A DNA stretch of 64,000 nt from JAFLCM01 sp046154665 (lineage in GTDB: Bacteria > Planctomycetota > Phycisphaerae > Phycisphaerales > UBA1924): contig JBJXFG010000023.1 of assembly GCA_046154665.1 (NCBI GenBank), positions 1-64,000 of the forward strand. The letters are read 5' to 3'. A program made the position numbers and the translations under genes. Each line of letters begins with the position of its first letter. The stretch's first letter is position 1. Below, piece after piece: positions 16,682-24,756 of this stretch. The notes beneath the pieces are model-generated. The model was not told the origin of the DNA, made no database searches, and saw nothing but the letters and a program-made list of their open reading frames with translations.

Positions 16682-18100
16682 ATGCTCGGCAAAGTCTTCA
16701 AAGCCTACGACATCCGCGCCACCTACCCCGACCCCCTGAACGAGGCCATGGCCTGGCAAATCGGTTACGGCTGCGGCACGTTCCTGCTCGGTGACGCCTC
16801 CGCCGCGGGCGAGACAACGCCCATGATGAAGCAGGTTGTCGTCGGGCACGACATGCGGACGCACTCGCCCAAGCTGCGCGACGCGCTGTGCAAGGGCATC
16901 ACCGACGCCAACGCGCACGTCATCGATGTCGGGATGGTGGATACGCCGTTCGTGTACTTCGCCATCAACCACCTTGACTGCGCCGGGGGCGTGCAGGTGA
17001 CGGCGAGCCATAATCCGCCGCAGTACAACGGGATGAAGGTCTCGAAGCGCAAGGCCAAGCCCGTCGGCGAGACCACGGGCCTGAGCGAGGTCCGCAAGCA
17101 CGCCGCGATGGTCGAGCAGAACGTCAAGGGCAAGGGTGCCGGCCGCGTCGAGAAGCGCGACCTGTGGGAAGCCTACCGCCAGCACGTTCTCTCGTTCTGC
17201 AAGACGCAGGGCAAGAAGATCAAGGTCGTCATCGACGCCAGCAACGGCATGGCGGGCACGATGGTGCCGAAAGTGTTCGGCAAGAACGGCGAAAACGTTA
17301 GAGGCCTGAGCATCATCGAGTTGTACTTCGATAACTCGAAGGGCACGTTCGTCCACGAGCCCAACCCGCTCGTCGCCGCCAACCTGCGTGACCTGCAGGC
17401 CCGCGTGGTCGCCGAATCGGCCGACTTCGGCGTGTGCTTCGACGGCGACGCCGACCGCCTCATGGTCGTCGATGAGCTGGGCCAGATCGTCGGATGCGAC
17501 CATCTCACCGCGTGGCTCGCGGCGTGGTTCCTTAAGACAAACAAGGGCAGCGCCATCGTCTATGACCTGCGCTCCAGCAAAGCCGTGGAGGAAGACGTGC
17601 TCAAGGCCGGCGGCAAGCCCGTCCGCTCGCGCGTCGGCCATGTGTTCATGAAGGCCAACCTCGCCGACCAGCGGGCCGTGTTCGGCGGCGAACTCTCGGG
17701 GCACTTCTACTTCCAGGGCAACTTCAACGCCGACTCCGGCGCCATCGCGCTCAGCGTGCTCCTCACCGCGTGGGTCGAATGCGGCGGCAAGCCGATGTCC
17801 AAGCTCATCGCGCCCATCTGCCGTTACAAGCAGTCCGGCGAGATCAACTTCGAGGTCGAGGACAAAGACGGCGCGCTCGCACGGCTGAAGGCCGACTTCG
17901 GCACGGCACCCGGCGCGAAGGTCGACGAACTCGACGGCGTCACCATCGACTGCTTCGCCAAGGACGGCTGGTGGTGCAACGTACGCAAGAGCAACACCGA
18001 GCCGCTGCTGCGGCTGAACCTCGAAGCCCGCGACGACAAGACCCTCCAGCGGATGCTGCACAAGATCGCGCCGATGCTCGGCAAGCAGGTGGATCATTGA
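16682..18100 (+). CDS. Phosphomannomutase/phosphoglucomutase
   Basis: The 472-aa protein belongs to the alpha-D-phosphohexomutase superfamily and interconverts hexose 1- and 6-phosphates for nucleotide-sugar synthesis. It starts MLGKVFKAYDIRATYPDPL. The phosphoserine loop is TASHNPPQYNGMKV, the Mg2+ loop is CFDGDADRLMVVDE, the sugar-binding loop is GGELSGHFYF, and the C-terminal phosphate-binding loop is VRKSNTEPLLRLNLEA. All four family loops are therefore intact. The ATG at 16682 was chosen because the upstream in-frame sequence is repeat-derived. It is followed after 40 bases by an epimerase gene, consistent with a sugar-nucleotide role. Confidence 0.93.
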   Translation: MLGKVFKAYDIRATYPDPLNEAMAWQIGYGCGTFLLGDASAAGETTPMMKQVVVGHDMRTHSPKLRDALCKGITDANAHVIDVGMVDTPFVYFAINHLDCAGGVQVTASHNPPQYNGMKVSKRKAKPVGETTGLSEVRKHAAMVEQNVKGKGAGRVEKRDLWEAYRQHVLSFCKTQGKKIKVVIDASNGMAGTMVPKVFGKNGENVRGLSIIELYFDNSKGTFVHEPNPLVAANLRDLQARVVAESADFGVCFDGDADRLMVVDELGQIVGCDHLTAWLAAWFLKTNKGSAIVYDLRSSKAVEEDVLKAGGKPVRSRVGHVFMKANLADQRAVFGGELSGHFYFQGNFNADSGAIALSVLLTAWVECGGKPMSKLIAPICRYKQSGEINFEVEDKDGALARLKADFGTAPGAKVDELDGVTIDCFAKDGWWCNVRKSNTEPLLRLNLEARDDKTLQRMLHKIAPMLGKQVDH

Positions 18101-18140
18101 TGGGGAAGGCATCGAGGCATGAGGCATCGAGGCACCAAGG

Positions 18141-19091
18141 ATGAAGGCCCTTTCGATCATCATCACCGGCTGCAACGGACGCCTCGGGCGGTCGGTGGGT
18201 GAGCTCGCGTGCGCGCGGGGGTGGACGGCCGTCGGGCTGGATGCGGCGCCGGCTTTCGGGCGTCCGCACGCGGTGGTGGTGGATGATCTGCGTCACCCCC
18301 CCGCCATTCACCGGGCTTTCGAGCGCCTCGGGAAGGTGCCCGACGCAGTGGTCCATTTGGCCAATCACACGAACTCGCTCGCCGCACCGGCGGAGGTCGT
18401 TCTGCGCGAAAACGTGGCGATGAACACCGCGGTGTTCATGGCGGCGGCGCAGGCGGGAGTGAAACGGATCGTGTTCTCGTCGTCGGTGCAGGCGTTCATC
18501 GCGAACTTTGAGAACGACGGGTCGATGGGCGTGCGCGTGCCGCAGCGGCTGCCGTTCGATGAGACGCTCGAGCCGATGCCGAGCAACGCGTACGGGGTGA
18601 GCAAGCTGGTGACCGAGCGGATGCTCGACGCCTTGTGCAACCACGGCGCGTTCCGGCTGCCTGGTCGCGCGGCGGGCGGGGAGTTGAGCGCCGTGAGCCT
18701 GCGCCTGCCGTACATCTTGAACCAGCAGATGTTCGAGGGCGCGGCGAAGAACACCGGGAATGTCGAGTACCGCTGGGGCGGGCCCGAGGCGTTCGCGTAC
18801 ATCCACGTGGACGACGCGGCGGAGGCGGTTCTTGCCGCGTGCGCATCGGACCTCGTGGAGCGCCACGAGGTGGTCTGGGTGTCGGCGCTCGATCCCCGCG
18901 TGCCGATGACGGTGGCGGAACTGGTCGAGCGGCACTATGCGGGCGTTGCGGGCGCGGAGTCGGCGCGGGCCGCTCGGCGGCTGGTCGATTGCGCGAAGGC
19001 GGCGCGGATGCTGGGATGGACGCCCAAACGCCACGTCAGCGCCGAGCGCCAACGGCTCGGGCTATCGCCCGTCGGCGAACTCATCGACTGA
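18141..19091 (+). CDS. NAD-dependent epimerase/dehydratase (extended SDR family)
   Basis: The 316-aa product has an N-terminal Rossmann motif, ITGCNGRLGRSVG, an acidic NAD-specific turn (GLDAAP), the catalytic Ser in VFSSSVQAF, and the YGVSK form of Y-x3-K. These are the features of extended short-chain dehydrogenases acting on nucleotide sugars. The substrate is not identifiable. It lies 40 bases behind the hexomutase and probably shares its transcript. Its last 11 bases overlap convergently with the end of the dockerin-type gene on the opposite strand. A short word repeat (GGCATCGAGGCATGAGGCAT) occupies the gap upstream. Confidence 0.87.
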   Translation: MKALSIIITGCNGRLGRSVGELACARGWTAVGLDAAPAFGRPHAVVVDDLRHPPAIHRAFERLGKVPDAVVHLANHTNSLAAPAEVVLRENVAMNTAVFMAAAQAGVKRIVFSSSVQAFIANFENDGSMGVRVPQRLPFDETLEPMPSNAYGVSKLVTERMLDALCNHGAFRLPGRAAGGELSAVSLRLPYILNQQMFEGAAKNTGNVEYRWGGPEAFAYIHVDDAAEAVLAACASDLVERHEVVWVSALDPRVPMTVAELVERHYAGVAGAESARAARRLVDCAKAARMLGWTPKRHVSAERQRLGLSPVGELID

Positions 19092-20718
19092 CCGGCTCGA
19101 GGCCGAACACGCCCGAAGCCGAAAGCGGTCCCGGCGGCGGGGGCGGGGGCAGGCACAGCCCGCCGAAGCGGCCCAGGAAGCGGGTGAGGTCGCGTGTGTC
19201 CACCACCCCGTCGCCGTTCAGGTCCGCGCCCGAGCAATCGGAGAATGTGGGCTGGCCGAAGCGACCGAGGAAGCGGGTGAGGTCGGCGGTATCGATCCTG
19301 TTGTCGTCGTTGAGGTCGCCGGGGCAGGCCAGGCTGGTTGAGAGCGTGGCGGTGTAAGTGTTGGCCCCGGCACAGGAAGCGTTGTTGCCGTCGAGTTCGA
19401 TGCCAACCATATAGGTTCCCGGCGCCACATGGAACGACACGCAGCCGTTCTGACACGAGCCCATCGACTCGAAGTCGTAGATGATGGGCGTCGGGCCCGT
19501 ATCGCAGAATGGGAACGACACCAGTGCGATGCTCACGGGCTGCGGCGAGGCGGCGCACCAGGTGATGAACCGGTTGTTGGGGACGTTGACGGAGTACAAG
19601 TCGATATCGCGCGACAGGCCGGCACCGGCGGGGCTCAGGGTGCCGCACACCGTCGCGCCGCCGCAGGAGAGGGGCTGGCCGTTGGTGCAGATGCCGTTGG
19701 CGCTGAAGCCGCAGATCTCGTTCTCGACCACCGCGCCGGGCGGGCAGGTGGCGCAGTCGGGGTTGCACTCGAGCAGGACGGTGTACTTGTCGATATCGGC
19801 GGGGTTCTTGGCGGCGATCTGCACCCAGAACTCGCGGCCGACCGTGATGCCGGTGAAATCCAGCCCGGACAACCCACTGGGGCCGGCGTCGTCGTTGCAG
19901 GCAAAGAGCGTGAGGTCGCCGCAGCCGGTGCCGATGCGCGCGTTCATCAAAGTGTTGTCGGTCCCCGCGCCGTTTGTCGCCAGAAGGCGGAGGCGCATGT
20001 TCGGATGCCCGGCGGTGAACTTCACCCACGCCGAGTTGAAGCCCTGCGTCACCGGCCCCCCCCCAAGAGCGCACGGAAAAATGGGGTCGTTGGGGTTGGT
20101 GGTGCAGATGCCCAGGTTGACCTCAACCGCCGAGTTGCACGACAGGGGGAGGGCGCCGGCACACTCGTCGTACGCCGGGCGGCAGTCGAGATTCAGCGAG
20201 TAGGTGCCGACATCGGTGCTGTTGAAGCCGGCGAGTTGGACGTAGTAGGTGTCCCCGATGGTGAGCCCGCTGAGGTTGATCAGCGACATGTTGCCATCGC
20301 CCGAGTCGTCGTCGCAGGCGATCTGGGTGACCACGCCGCAATCGAGGCCCGAGTAGACCGCGAGCAGGGTGTCGTCGGCGAGGCCGCCGCTGACGATCCC
20401 GGTGGTGAGCGTGGCAGTGGGGTTCTGGGCGATGAAGGAGAACCAGCCGGTGTTCACGCCCCGGCCCGGCCCGCCGACGCGGCAGGTGAACGAGGGGTCG
20501 GACGCGTTGCTCGTGAACAGCGCGAGGTTGGCCTGCACGGTGGAGTTGCAGTTCAGGAAGATCGAGTCGCAGCGCTCGTCGCCGGGATCGGGGAAGACGC
20601 CGCGGTCGGACGCGGCGGTTTCCACGGTGTCTTGGGCCACGAGCGTCTGGGCGCGGGCGGGGCTGGCGAGGACGGCAGCGAACAGGCACAGACCGAGTGC
20701 TGACTTGAAGATGGGCAT
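19081..20718 (-). CDS. Secreted Cys-rich protein with PPC-like repeats and GC-dockerin tail
   Basis: The ATG at 20718 (GGAG 8 bases upstream) gives 545 aa with a signal peptide ending SPARAQ. Two repeats of about 130 residues have the form C-D-S/A-x-L-x-C-N-S-x-V..N, SAWVKFTA or GWFSFIAQ, D-x-TLLAVYSG-DC and CDDDSGDG, ending in YYVQLAG. This is the layout of bacterial pre-peptidase C-terminal-like beta-sandwiches. A third, more divergent unit follows. The end has two calcium-loop modules (GDLNDDNRIDTADLTRFLGR and GADLNGDGVVDTRDLTRF), then a tail with PPPPPPG. It is an extracellular protein without a catalytic domain that I can see. Its distinctive feature is the abundance of paired cysteines. 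Confidence 0.8.
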   Translation of the reverse strand: MPIFKSALGLCLFAAVLASPARAQTLVAQDTVETAASDRGVFPDPGDERCDSIFLNCNSTVQANLALFTSNASDPSFTCRVGGPGRGVNTGWFSFIAQNPTATLTTGIVSGGLADDTLLAVYSGLDCGVVTQIACDDDSGDGNMSLINLSGLTIGDTYYVQLAGFNSTDVGTYSLNLDCRPAYDECAGALPLSCNSAVEVNLGICTTNPNDPIFPCALGGGPVTQGFNSAWVKFTAGHPNMRLRLLATNGAGTDNTLMNARIGTGCGDLTLFACNDDAGPSGLSGLDFTGITVGREFWVQIAAKNPADIDKYTVLLECNPDCATCPPGAVVENEICGFSANGICTNGQPLSCGGATVCGTLSPAGAGLSRDIDLYSVNVPNNRFITWCAASPQPVSIALVSFPFCDTGPTPIIYDFESMGSCQNGCVSFHVAPGTYMVGIELDGNNASCAGANTYTATLSTSLACPGDLNDDNRIDTADLTRFLGRFGQPTFSDCSGADLNGDGVVDTRDLTRFLGRFGGLCLPPPPPPGPLSASGVFGLEPVSR

Positions 20719-21095
20719 GGCTCTTTCTCCGCCGCGACGGCCCCGGACTGTCGGCACGCCGTGCCGAAACTCACCGCCGGGTGCGTTCGCGGTGCGACAG
20801 TATGGCACGGGAGGGCCTCGGGGTGAACGAAAAAACCATGAGTTCGTGCAAAAAATGACGGTCGGCGGGGTAGAGATGTCCTGTCCCTCTTGCAGCACGA
20901 GCAAGAGAAAAGCCGACCGCCAGCGATGGCGGTCGGCGTGGTCGGCATGGTTGAGGCGGAAGTGCCACTGACCCGTCTGCGGGTCAGTGCCGATAGAGCC
21001 GGACGCCGCCTGTGTGCTTGCTTCCCGATTCGAGGCACTGACCGGAAGACCGGTCAGCGGCACAGGTCCATCGATCACGCGACCGAGCGGCTTGT
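20719..21095. other. Intergenic region with three strong hairpins
   Basis: This 377-base gap lies between rplI and the dockerin-type gene, both on the minus strand. It has no convincing gene. It contains the rplI-side hairpins at 21038-21057 (stem CTGACCGG), 20966-20989 (stem CACTGACCCG) and the terminator at 20904-20937. The remaining 185 bases should hold the promoter of the dockerin-type gene. Confidence 0.7.
20904..20937 (-). terminator. Rho-independent terminator after rplI
   Basis: On the minus strand a perfect 10-bp stem, GCCGACCGCC with its complement, and a 6-base loop are followed by TTTTCTCTT. It lies about 160 bases beyond the rplI stop codon and should end the rpsF-ssb-rplI transcript. 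Confidence 0.8.
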
Positions 21096-21722
21096 TCAGC
21101 CGTCGGACCGGGCCTTGCGGGGCTTGCGGGACCTCTCGCCGTCGGTCGCGTTCGAGGCTTCGGCGGGGACGGCACCGGCGGAGCCAGCCTTCTCGGCGGC
21201 CTTGCGGGCTTCCCACGCGGCCTGCTTGGCGGCGTCTTCCTGGGCGCGGAGTTCACGCTCCAGAATGCGGTCGGCCTTGACGTTCAGCTTGACACCCGCC
21301 TCGAGGTCCTGGGCGAGCTTGATCGTGAGCTCGTAGTGGTCGACGCGCTTGATGGCGGCGGGCAGTCGCACGTCGCGGGCCTTGACGCCGAAGCCGGCCT
21401 TGACCCGCGCCTCGGCGACGTCCTGCTGGGTGACCGAGCCGTAGAGCATGCCCAGGTCGTTGCACGAGCGGACCAGTTCGATCTCGACGCCCTCGAGCCG
21501 TTCGATGAGCTTCTCGCGCTCCTGGCGCTGCAAGGACACGGCGGCCTCGGCCTCGGCGCGGCGCTGCGACAGGGCACTGATCTTGTCGTCCGAGGGCTCG
21601 GTCACCAGGCCGCGGGGCAGCAGATAGTTGCGGGCGTAGCCCGAGCGAACGGTGACGACGTCGCCGACGATGCCCAGCGAGTCGACGTTGTCGGTGAGAA
21701 GCAGTGTGACGGTCTTTGACAT
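21096..21722 (-). CDS. rplI: 50S ribosomal protein bL9
   Basis: The 208-aa product starts MSKTVTLLLTDNVDSLGIVG and shows the bL9 N-terminal domain with GYARNYLLPRGLV, the connecting helix rich in Glu, Arg and Ala, and a C-terminal domain (IKRVDHYELTIKLAQDLEAGVKL). It is about 55 residues longer than typical bL9 because of a basic Ala/Lys/Arg tail. The ATG at 21722 has AGGA 9 bases upstream. It is third in an rpsF-ssb-rplI order; rpsR, which usually sits between ssb and rplI, is missing here. Confidence 0.95.
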   Translation of the reverse strand: MSKTVTLLLTDNVDSLGIVGDVVTVRSGYARNYLLPRGLVTEPSDDKISALSQRRAEAEAAVSLQRQEREKLIERLEGVEIELVRSCNDLGMLYGSVTQQDVAEARVKAGFGVKARDVRLPAAIKRVDHYELTIKLAQDLEAGVKLNVKADRILERELRAQEDAAKQAAWEARKAAEKAGSAGAVPAEASNATDGERSRKPRKARSDG

Positions 21723-21918
21723 GAAACGCTGTCCTTTCCCTTCCGGGGATTCGGAAGGCGGTGAAAGTTGAGGAGCCGGTGGTTCCCGAACATCGGGAGG
21801 CGGCCCCAGCGGGGGGAAGACGCTTTGCGCTCTGCGCGGTGCGCTTGGCGCAAGAAAGACGGGGCTCGGAATCGACTGGTTTGGCGCACCGCGCATGGCG
21901 CACGGCGTACCACGCCAC

Positions 21919-22401
21919 TCAGAACGGAATATCCTCTTCGCCGATGGGTTCGTGGGCGGGGCCCGGGGCACCGGCGGGGCCGGACTGAGCGGGGGCGCGG
22001 TTGCCGCCATAGGAACGGGTCTGCACGTTGCCGCCACCGCCGCCAGCGGGCCCGCCTTCGCCGGGCTTGCTGTCGATGAACTGGAACGTCTCGACCACCA
22101 CTTTCAACTTGCTGCGGTTCTGGCCGGACTCCTTGTCCTGCCACTGGTCGAGCCGGAGGCGCCCTTCGAGATAGACCGGGCGGCCCTTCTTGAGGTACTG
22201 CGCCAGCACCTCGGCGGTGCGGCCCCAGGCTTCGCAATCGACGAAGGTGACCTCTTCCTTGGTCTCACCCTCAGGGGTGCGCCACTTGCGGTTCACCGCC
22301 AGGCCGATCTGCGCGATCGCCGTGTTGGTGTTGGGCGTGTGACGCACCTCGATGTCGCGCGTCAGGTTGCCCATCAGCATGACCTTGTTGAGATTCGGCA
22401 T
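21919..22401 (-). CDS. ssb: Single-stranded DNA-binding protein
   Basis: The 160-aa product has an N-terminal OB fold (MPNLNKVMLMGNLTRDIEVR, VNRKWRTPEGETKEEVTFVDCEAWG), a Gly/Pro-rich linker and the acidic tip EEDIPF, which recruits replication and repair partners. Length and layout are those of bacterial SSB, a homotetramer coating single-stranded DNA. The ATG at 22401 follows GAGGA with 7-base spacing. The 196-base gap to rplI holds GTGCGC-type word repeats. Confidence 0.95.
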   Translation of the reverse strand: MPNLNKVMLMGNLTRDIEVRHTPNTNTAIAQIGLAVNRKWRTPEGETKEEVTFVDCEAWGRTAEVLAQYLKKGRPVYLEGRLRLDQWQDKESGQNRSKLKVVVETFQFIDSKPGEGGPAGGGGGNVQTRSYGGNRAPAQSGPAGAPGPAHEPIGEEDIPF

Positions 22402-22475
22402 GGCGTGGTCCTCGGGTGGGGAGGCGAGAAGAGGAACGGTGTTCGAGGGAAATCAATCCATGGTCGTGGCGTGGC

Positions 22476-22500
22476 CCCTAGCTTACGCTCGGGGCTCGGA
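22476..22500. repeat. Single arm of the GAGCCCCGAGCGT family
   Basis: CTTACGCTCGGGGCTCGG at this position matches the right arm of the two-armed elements at 4846-4931 and elsewhere. No left arm is present. It lies between ssb and rpsF, a few bases from the rpsF stop codon. Confidence 0.6.
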
Positions 22501-22516
22501 TGATCGCAGTAAGCGA

Positions 22517-22915
22517 TTACGCGCTCACCGGCTCGGCGTTGCCGCGGAGCTGCGCCTCGGTCGCCAGGTCCTGGCGCCCGTCGCTGGCCTGCATCTCTTC
22601 CACGGTCATGTGGTCGACGCGGGTGATGAGCACGCGGAGGATCTTTTCCGAGAGGTTGCAGTCGCGCTCGAAGCCGGCGAGGTTGGCCGGGTCGGCCGCG
22701 AAGTAGGCGAGGATGTAGGTGCCGCGCTTGTTCTTGTCGATCTCGTACGCCAGGCGGCGCTCGTCCCAGCGCTTCATGGCGATCACCTCGACGTGGGCGC
22801 GCTTGAACAGATCCTCGATGTGCTTCACCGTCTCGCCCAGCTGCGCCGACTGGGCGCCGCTCAGGAGGAACATCACTTCGTAGTTGTACCGACGGCCTTT
22901 GCTGGTGCTGCTCAT
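22517..22915 (-). CDS. rpsF: 30S ribosomal protein bS6
   Basis: The 132-aa product contains YNYEVMFLLSG, then WDERRLAYEIDKNKRGTYILAYF, the conserved bS6 strand region, and RVLITRVDH near the C-terminus. bS6 sits on the 30S platform next to bS18. There is a short acidic tail after the domain. The ATG at 22915 has only a weak site (AAAGAG). It is the first gene of the rpsF-ssb-rplI group. Confidence 0.94.
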   Translation of the reverse strand: MSSTSKGRRYNYEVMFLLSGAQSAQLGETVKHIEDLFKRAHVEVIAMKRWDERRLAYEIDKNKRGTYILAYFAADPANLAGFERDCNLSEKILRVLITRVDHMTVEEMQASDGRQDLATEAQLRGNAEPVSA

Positions 22916-22973
22916 GGTCGCTCTTTTCTCTGGAGCCGCCCCGACCGGTTCTTCGCGGGGCGGGCGGCCTCTG

Positions 22974-22997
22974 GGTGGGGCAGGCTTCCAGCCTGCC
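22974..22997. repeat. GGCAGGCT-TCC-AGCCTGCC repeat, copy 2
   Basis: A single GGTGGGGCAGGCTTCCAGCC element followed by TGCC, with an 8-bp self-complementary stem, lies between pth and rpsF. It is identical in its core to copy 3 at 46663-46689. Confidence 0.8.
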
Positions 22998-23062
22998 GTC
23001 CTTCAAAGCCGCATGGACTCGGTTGAACCGCCGGGAACTCCCCGGCGGCGGTTGTTCGATCT

Positions 23063-23803
23063 TCAGTTCTTCGTGACGGGCGACTGACCCGACACGCGGT
23101 TCTCGTTCTTCTTGCTGCTCTCGTTCGCTTCATCCGGCCCGGCCTCTTCGTCCGGGGCCTTTCTCGGCGGCTTGGGCTTCGGCGGCGGGGCGTTGGCGGC
23201 GTTCATGGCCGCGTCCAACCCGCGCTTCAGCCACGTCTCACAGGCGTCGGCGGCCTTGTCGAGCGAAGGGGCGACAGCACCCCACTGCTCTTCGGTGAAA
23301 CGCCCGAGCACATAGTCGGCCTGGCGGATGATCCCACCCGGGGGGGGTGGGTCGACGCCGATGCGCAGACGCGGGTACGCCGTGGAGCCGACGCAGCGCT
23401 CGATATCGCTCAAACCGTTGTGCCCGCCCGCGCCGCCGTCGGGGCGGAGACGGATGGACCCGCAGGGGATTGCGATGTCGTCAACGACGACCATCACGTC
23501 CGACTTGATACTGAGCTTGTAGAAGCGGACCGCCTCGGCCACCGACTGGCCCGAACGGTTCATGTAGTTCATCGGCTTCATGAGCAGGCAGCGGTCGGAC
23601 CCGCCTCCGCCCGTCGCGCCCGGCTCCCCCGTGTGGATCACGAAAGGAAGCCGGGCCTCGACCACCATAGCGCCGAACTTCGAGCGCGCCACCTCCACGG
23701 CGGCGTGACGGGCGATGAGCCTGTCCACCACCATGAAGCCGGCGTTGTGCCGGGTGCGCTCGTATTGAGCGCCGGGGTTGCCGAGTCCGACGATGAGTTT
23801 CAT
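23063..23803 (-). CDS. pth: Peptidyl-tRNA hydrolase
   Basis: The 246-aa protein starts MKLIVGLGNPGAQYERTRHN, which includes the catalytic histidine in TRHNAGF. It continues with MNRSGQSVAEAVRFYKL and VVVDDIAIPCGSIRLRPDGGAGGHNGL, all conserved in Pth. The enzyme recycles peptidyl-tRNAs released from stalled ribosomes. It carries about 50 extra C-terminal residues rich in Lys, Pro and Glu. The ATG at 23803 is chosen by the family start. The position next to rplY is the classical ctc-pth arrangement. Confidence 0.95.
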   Translation of the reverse strand: MKLIVGLGNPGAQYERTRHNAGFMVVDRLIARHAAVEVARSKFGAMVVEARLPFVIHTGEPGATGGGGSDRCLLMKPMNYMNRSGQSVAEAVRFYKLSIKSDVMVVVDDIAIPCGSIRLRPDGGAGGHNGLSDIERCVGSTAYPRLRIGVDPPPPGGIIRQADYVLGRFTEEQWGAVAPSLDKAADACETWLKRGLDAAMNAANAPPPKPKPPRKAPDEEAGPDEANESSKKNENRVSGQSPVTKN

Positions 23804-23874
23804 GAAGTCTTTGATGCTCCGTTGATAATGGCGAAGCGGCACCCGCCTCTGGCGGGTGCCACCCAAGCCTGGGA

Positions 23875-24588
23875 TTACTTCTTCTTGTCGCCGCCGCCCT
23901 TGGCGTCCTTGGCCGGGGCCGCGCCCTTCTTGTCGCCGCCCGCTTCGCCGTCGGCGGGCTTCTTGGCGGTGATGACCTCGGGCGACGCGGGGGCGCCTTC
24001 GACCGCGCCGGCCTCGGCCGTCGGGGCGACTTCTTCCTTCGTGATCTGGATGGCCGCGACCACGTCGTGCGGGTCGGAGGCGAGTTCAACGCCCGCGGGC
24101 AGCTTGATCTCCGCGGCGCTGATGGCGTGATCGACGTCGAGCTGCGAGATGTCCACGTCGACGTGGTCGGGCAGGGCCAGCACGGTGCATCGCACCGTCA
24201 CCAGCGGCGTCGGGTGCAGCAGGATCGCGCCGGCCTTCTTGAGGCCGATCGATTCGCCGATGAGCTTGACCGGCACCTTCGACTCGATCTTCTCATCGAG
24301 GCTGACGCGGGCCAGGTCGGCGTGGACGATGTTCGTCCCCAGGTAGTCGAACTGCAGGTCCTTCAAGATCACCGTCTCGTCCTTCTGGCCCTTCATCTGC
24401 ACCGTGAACACACGCTCGCCGCCGGTGAAGTAGCGGATGGCGCTGCGCGAATCAATGGTGATGTGCGAGGGCTCCTGCCCGTGCCCGTACATGACGGCGG
24501 GGAGACGCCCGGACTCCCGCTCACGCTTGGCGTAGCGGCTGCCGATCTTGCTGCGAACCTGAGCTTCGAGAACGTGTGCGACTTTCAT
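23875..24588 (-). CDS. rplY: 50S ribosomal protein bL25 (CTC/TL5 form)
   Basis: The 237-aa product has the 5S rRNA-binding bL25 domain (MKVAHVLEAQVRSKIGSRYA, SGRLPAVMYGHGQEP) and the C-terminal beta domain of the long TL5/CTC form (residues about 95-190, including PDHVDVDISQLDVDHAI). It ends with a Lys/Gly/Ala-rich tail. The ATG at 24588 follows CGGAG with 6-base spacing. It lies between prs and pth. Confidence 0.94.
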   Translation of the reverse strand: MKVAHVLEAQVRSKIGSRYAKRERESGRLPAVMYGHGQEPSHITIDSRSAIRYFTGGERVFTVQMKGQKDETVILKDLQFDYLGTNIVHADLARVSLDEKIESKVPVKLIGESIGLKKAGAILLHPTPLVTVRCTVLALPDHVDVDISQLDVDHAISAAEIKLPAGVELASDPHDVVAAIQITKEEVAPTAEAGAVEGAPASPEVITAKKPADGEAGGDKKGAAPAKDAKGGGDKKK

Positions 24589-24730
24589 GGGGTGCTCCGA
24601 ATGGGTCTCGTGACTTGTGGCTTGTGTCTTGGGGATTCGCCGTGCGCCGTGCGCGATGCGCTGTGCGCCGGATTGATTTCAACTTGATACCTCGATGCCG
24701 TGTTGCCGTGATGCCTTGATGCCTTCCACT

Positions 24731-24751
24731 AGTGCCCAGTGCCTGGTGCCC
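24731..24751. repeat. 21-bp direct repeat, left copy
   Basis: The word pair AGTGCCCAGTGCC and TGGTGCCC at this position is repeated exactly at 26573-26593 in the same orientation. The two copies bracket the prs and glmU genes. The bases just before this copy hold related GATGCC words. Confidence 0.7.
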
Positions 24752-24756
24752 AGTGC

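Noticed and set aside
21723..21918. Hidden rpsR between ssb and rplI
   Set aside because: 196 bases cannot hold a full bS18 gene, and no frame shows its conserved residues.
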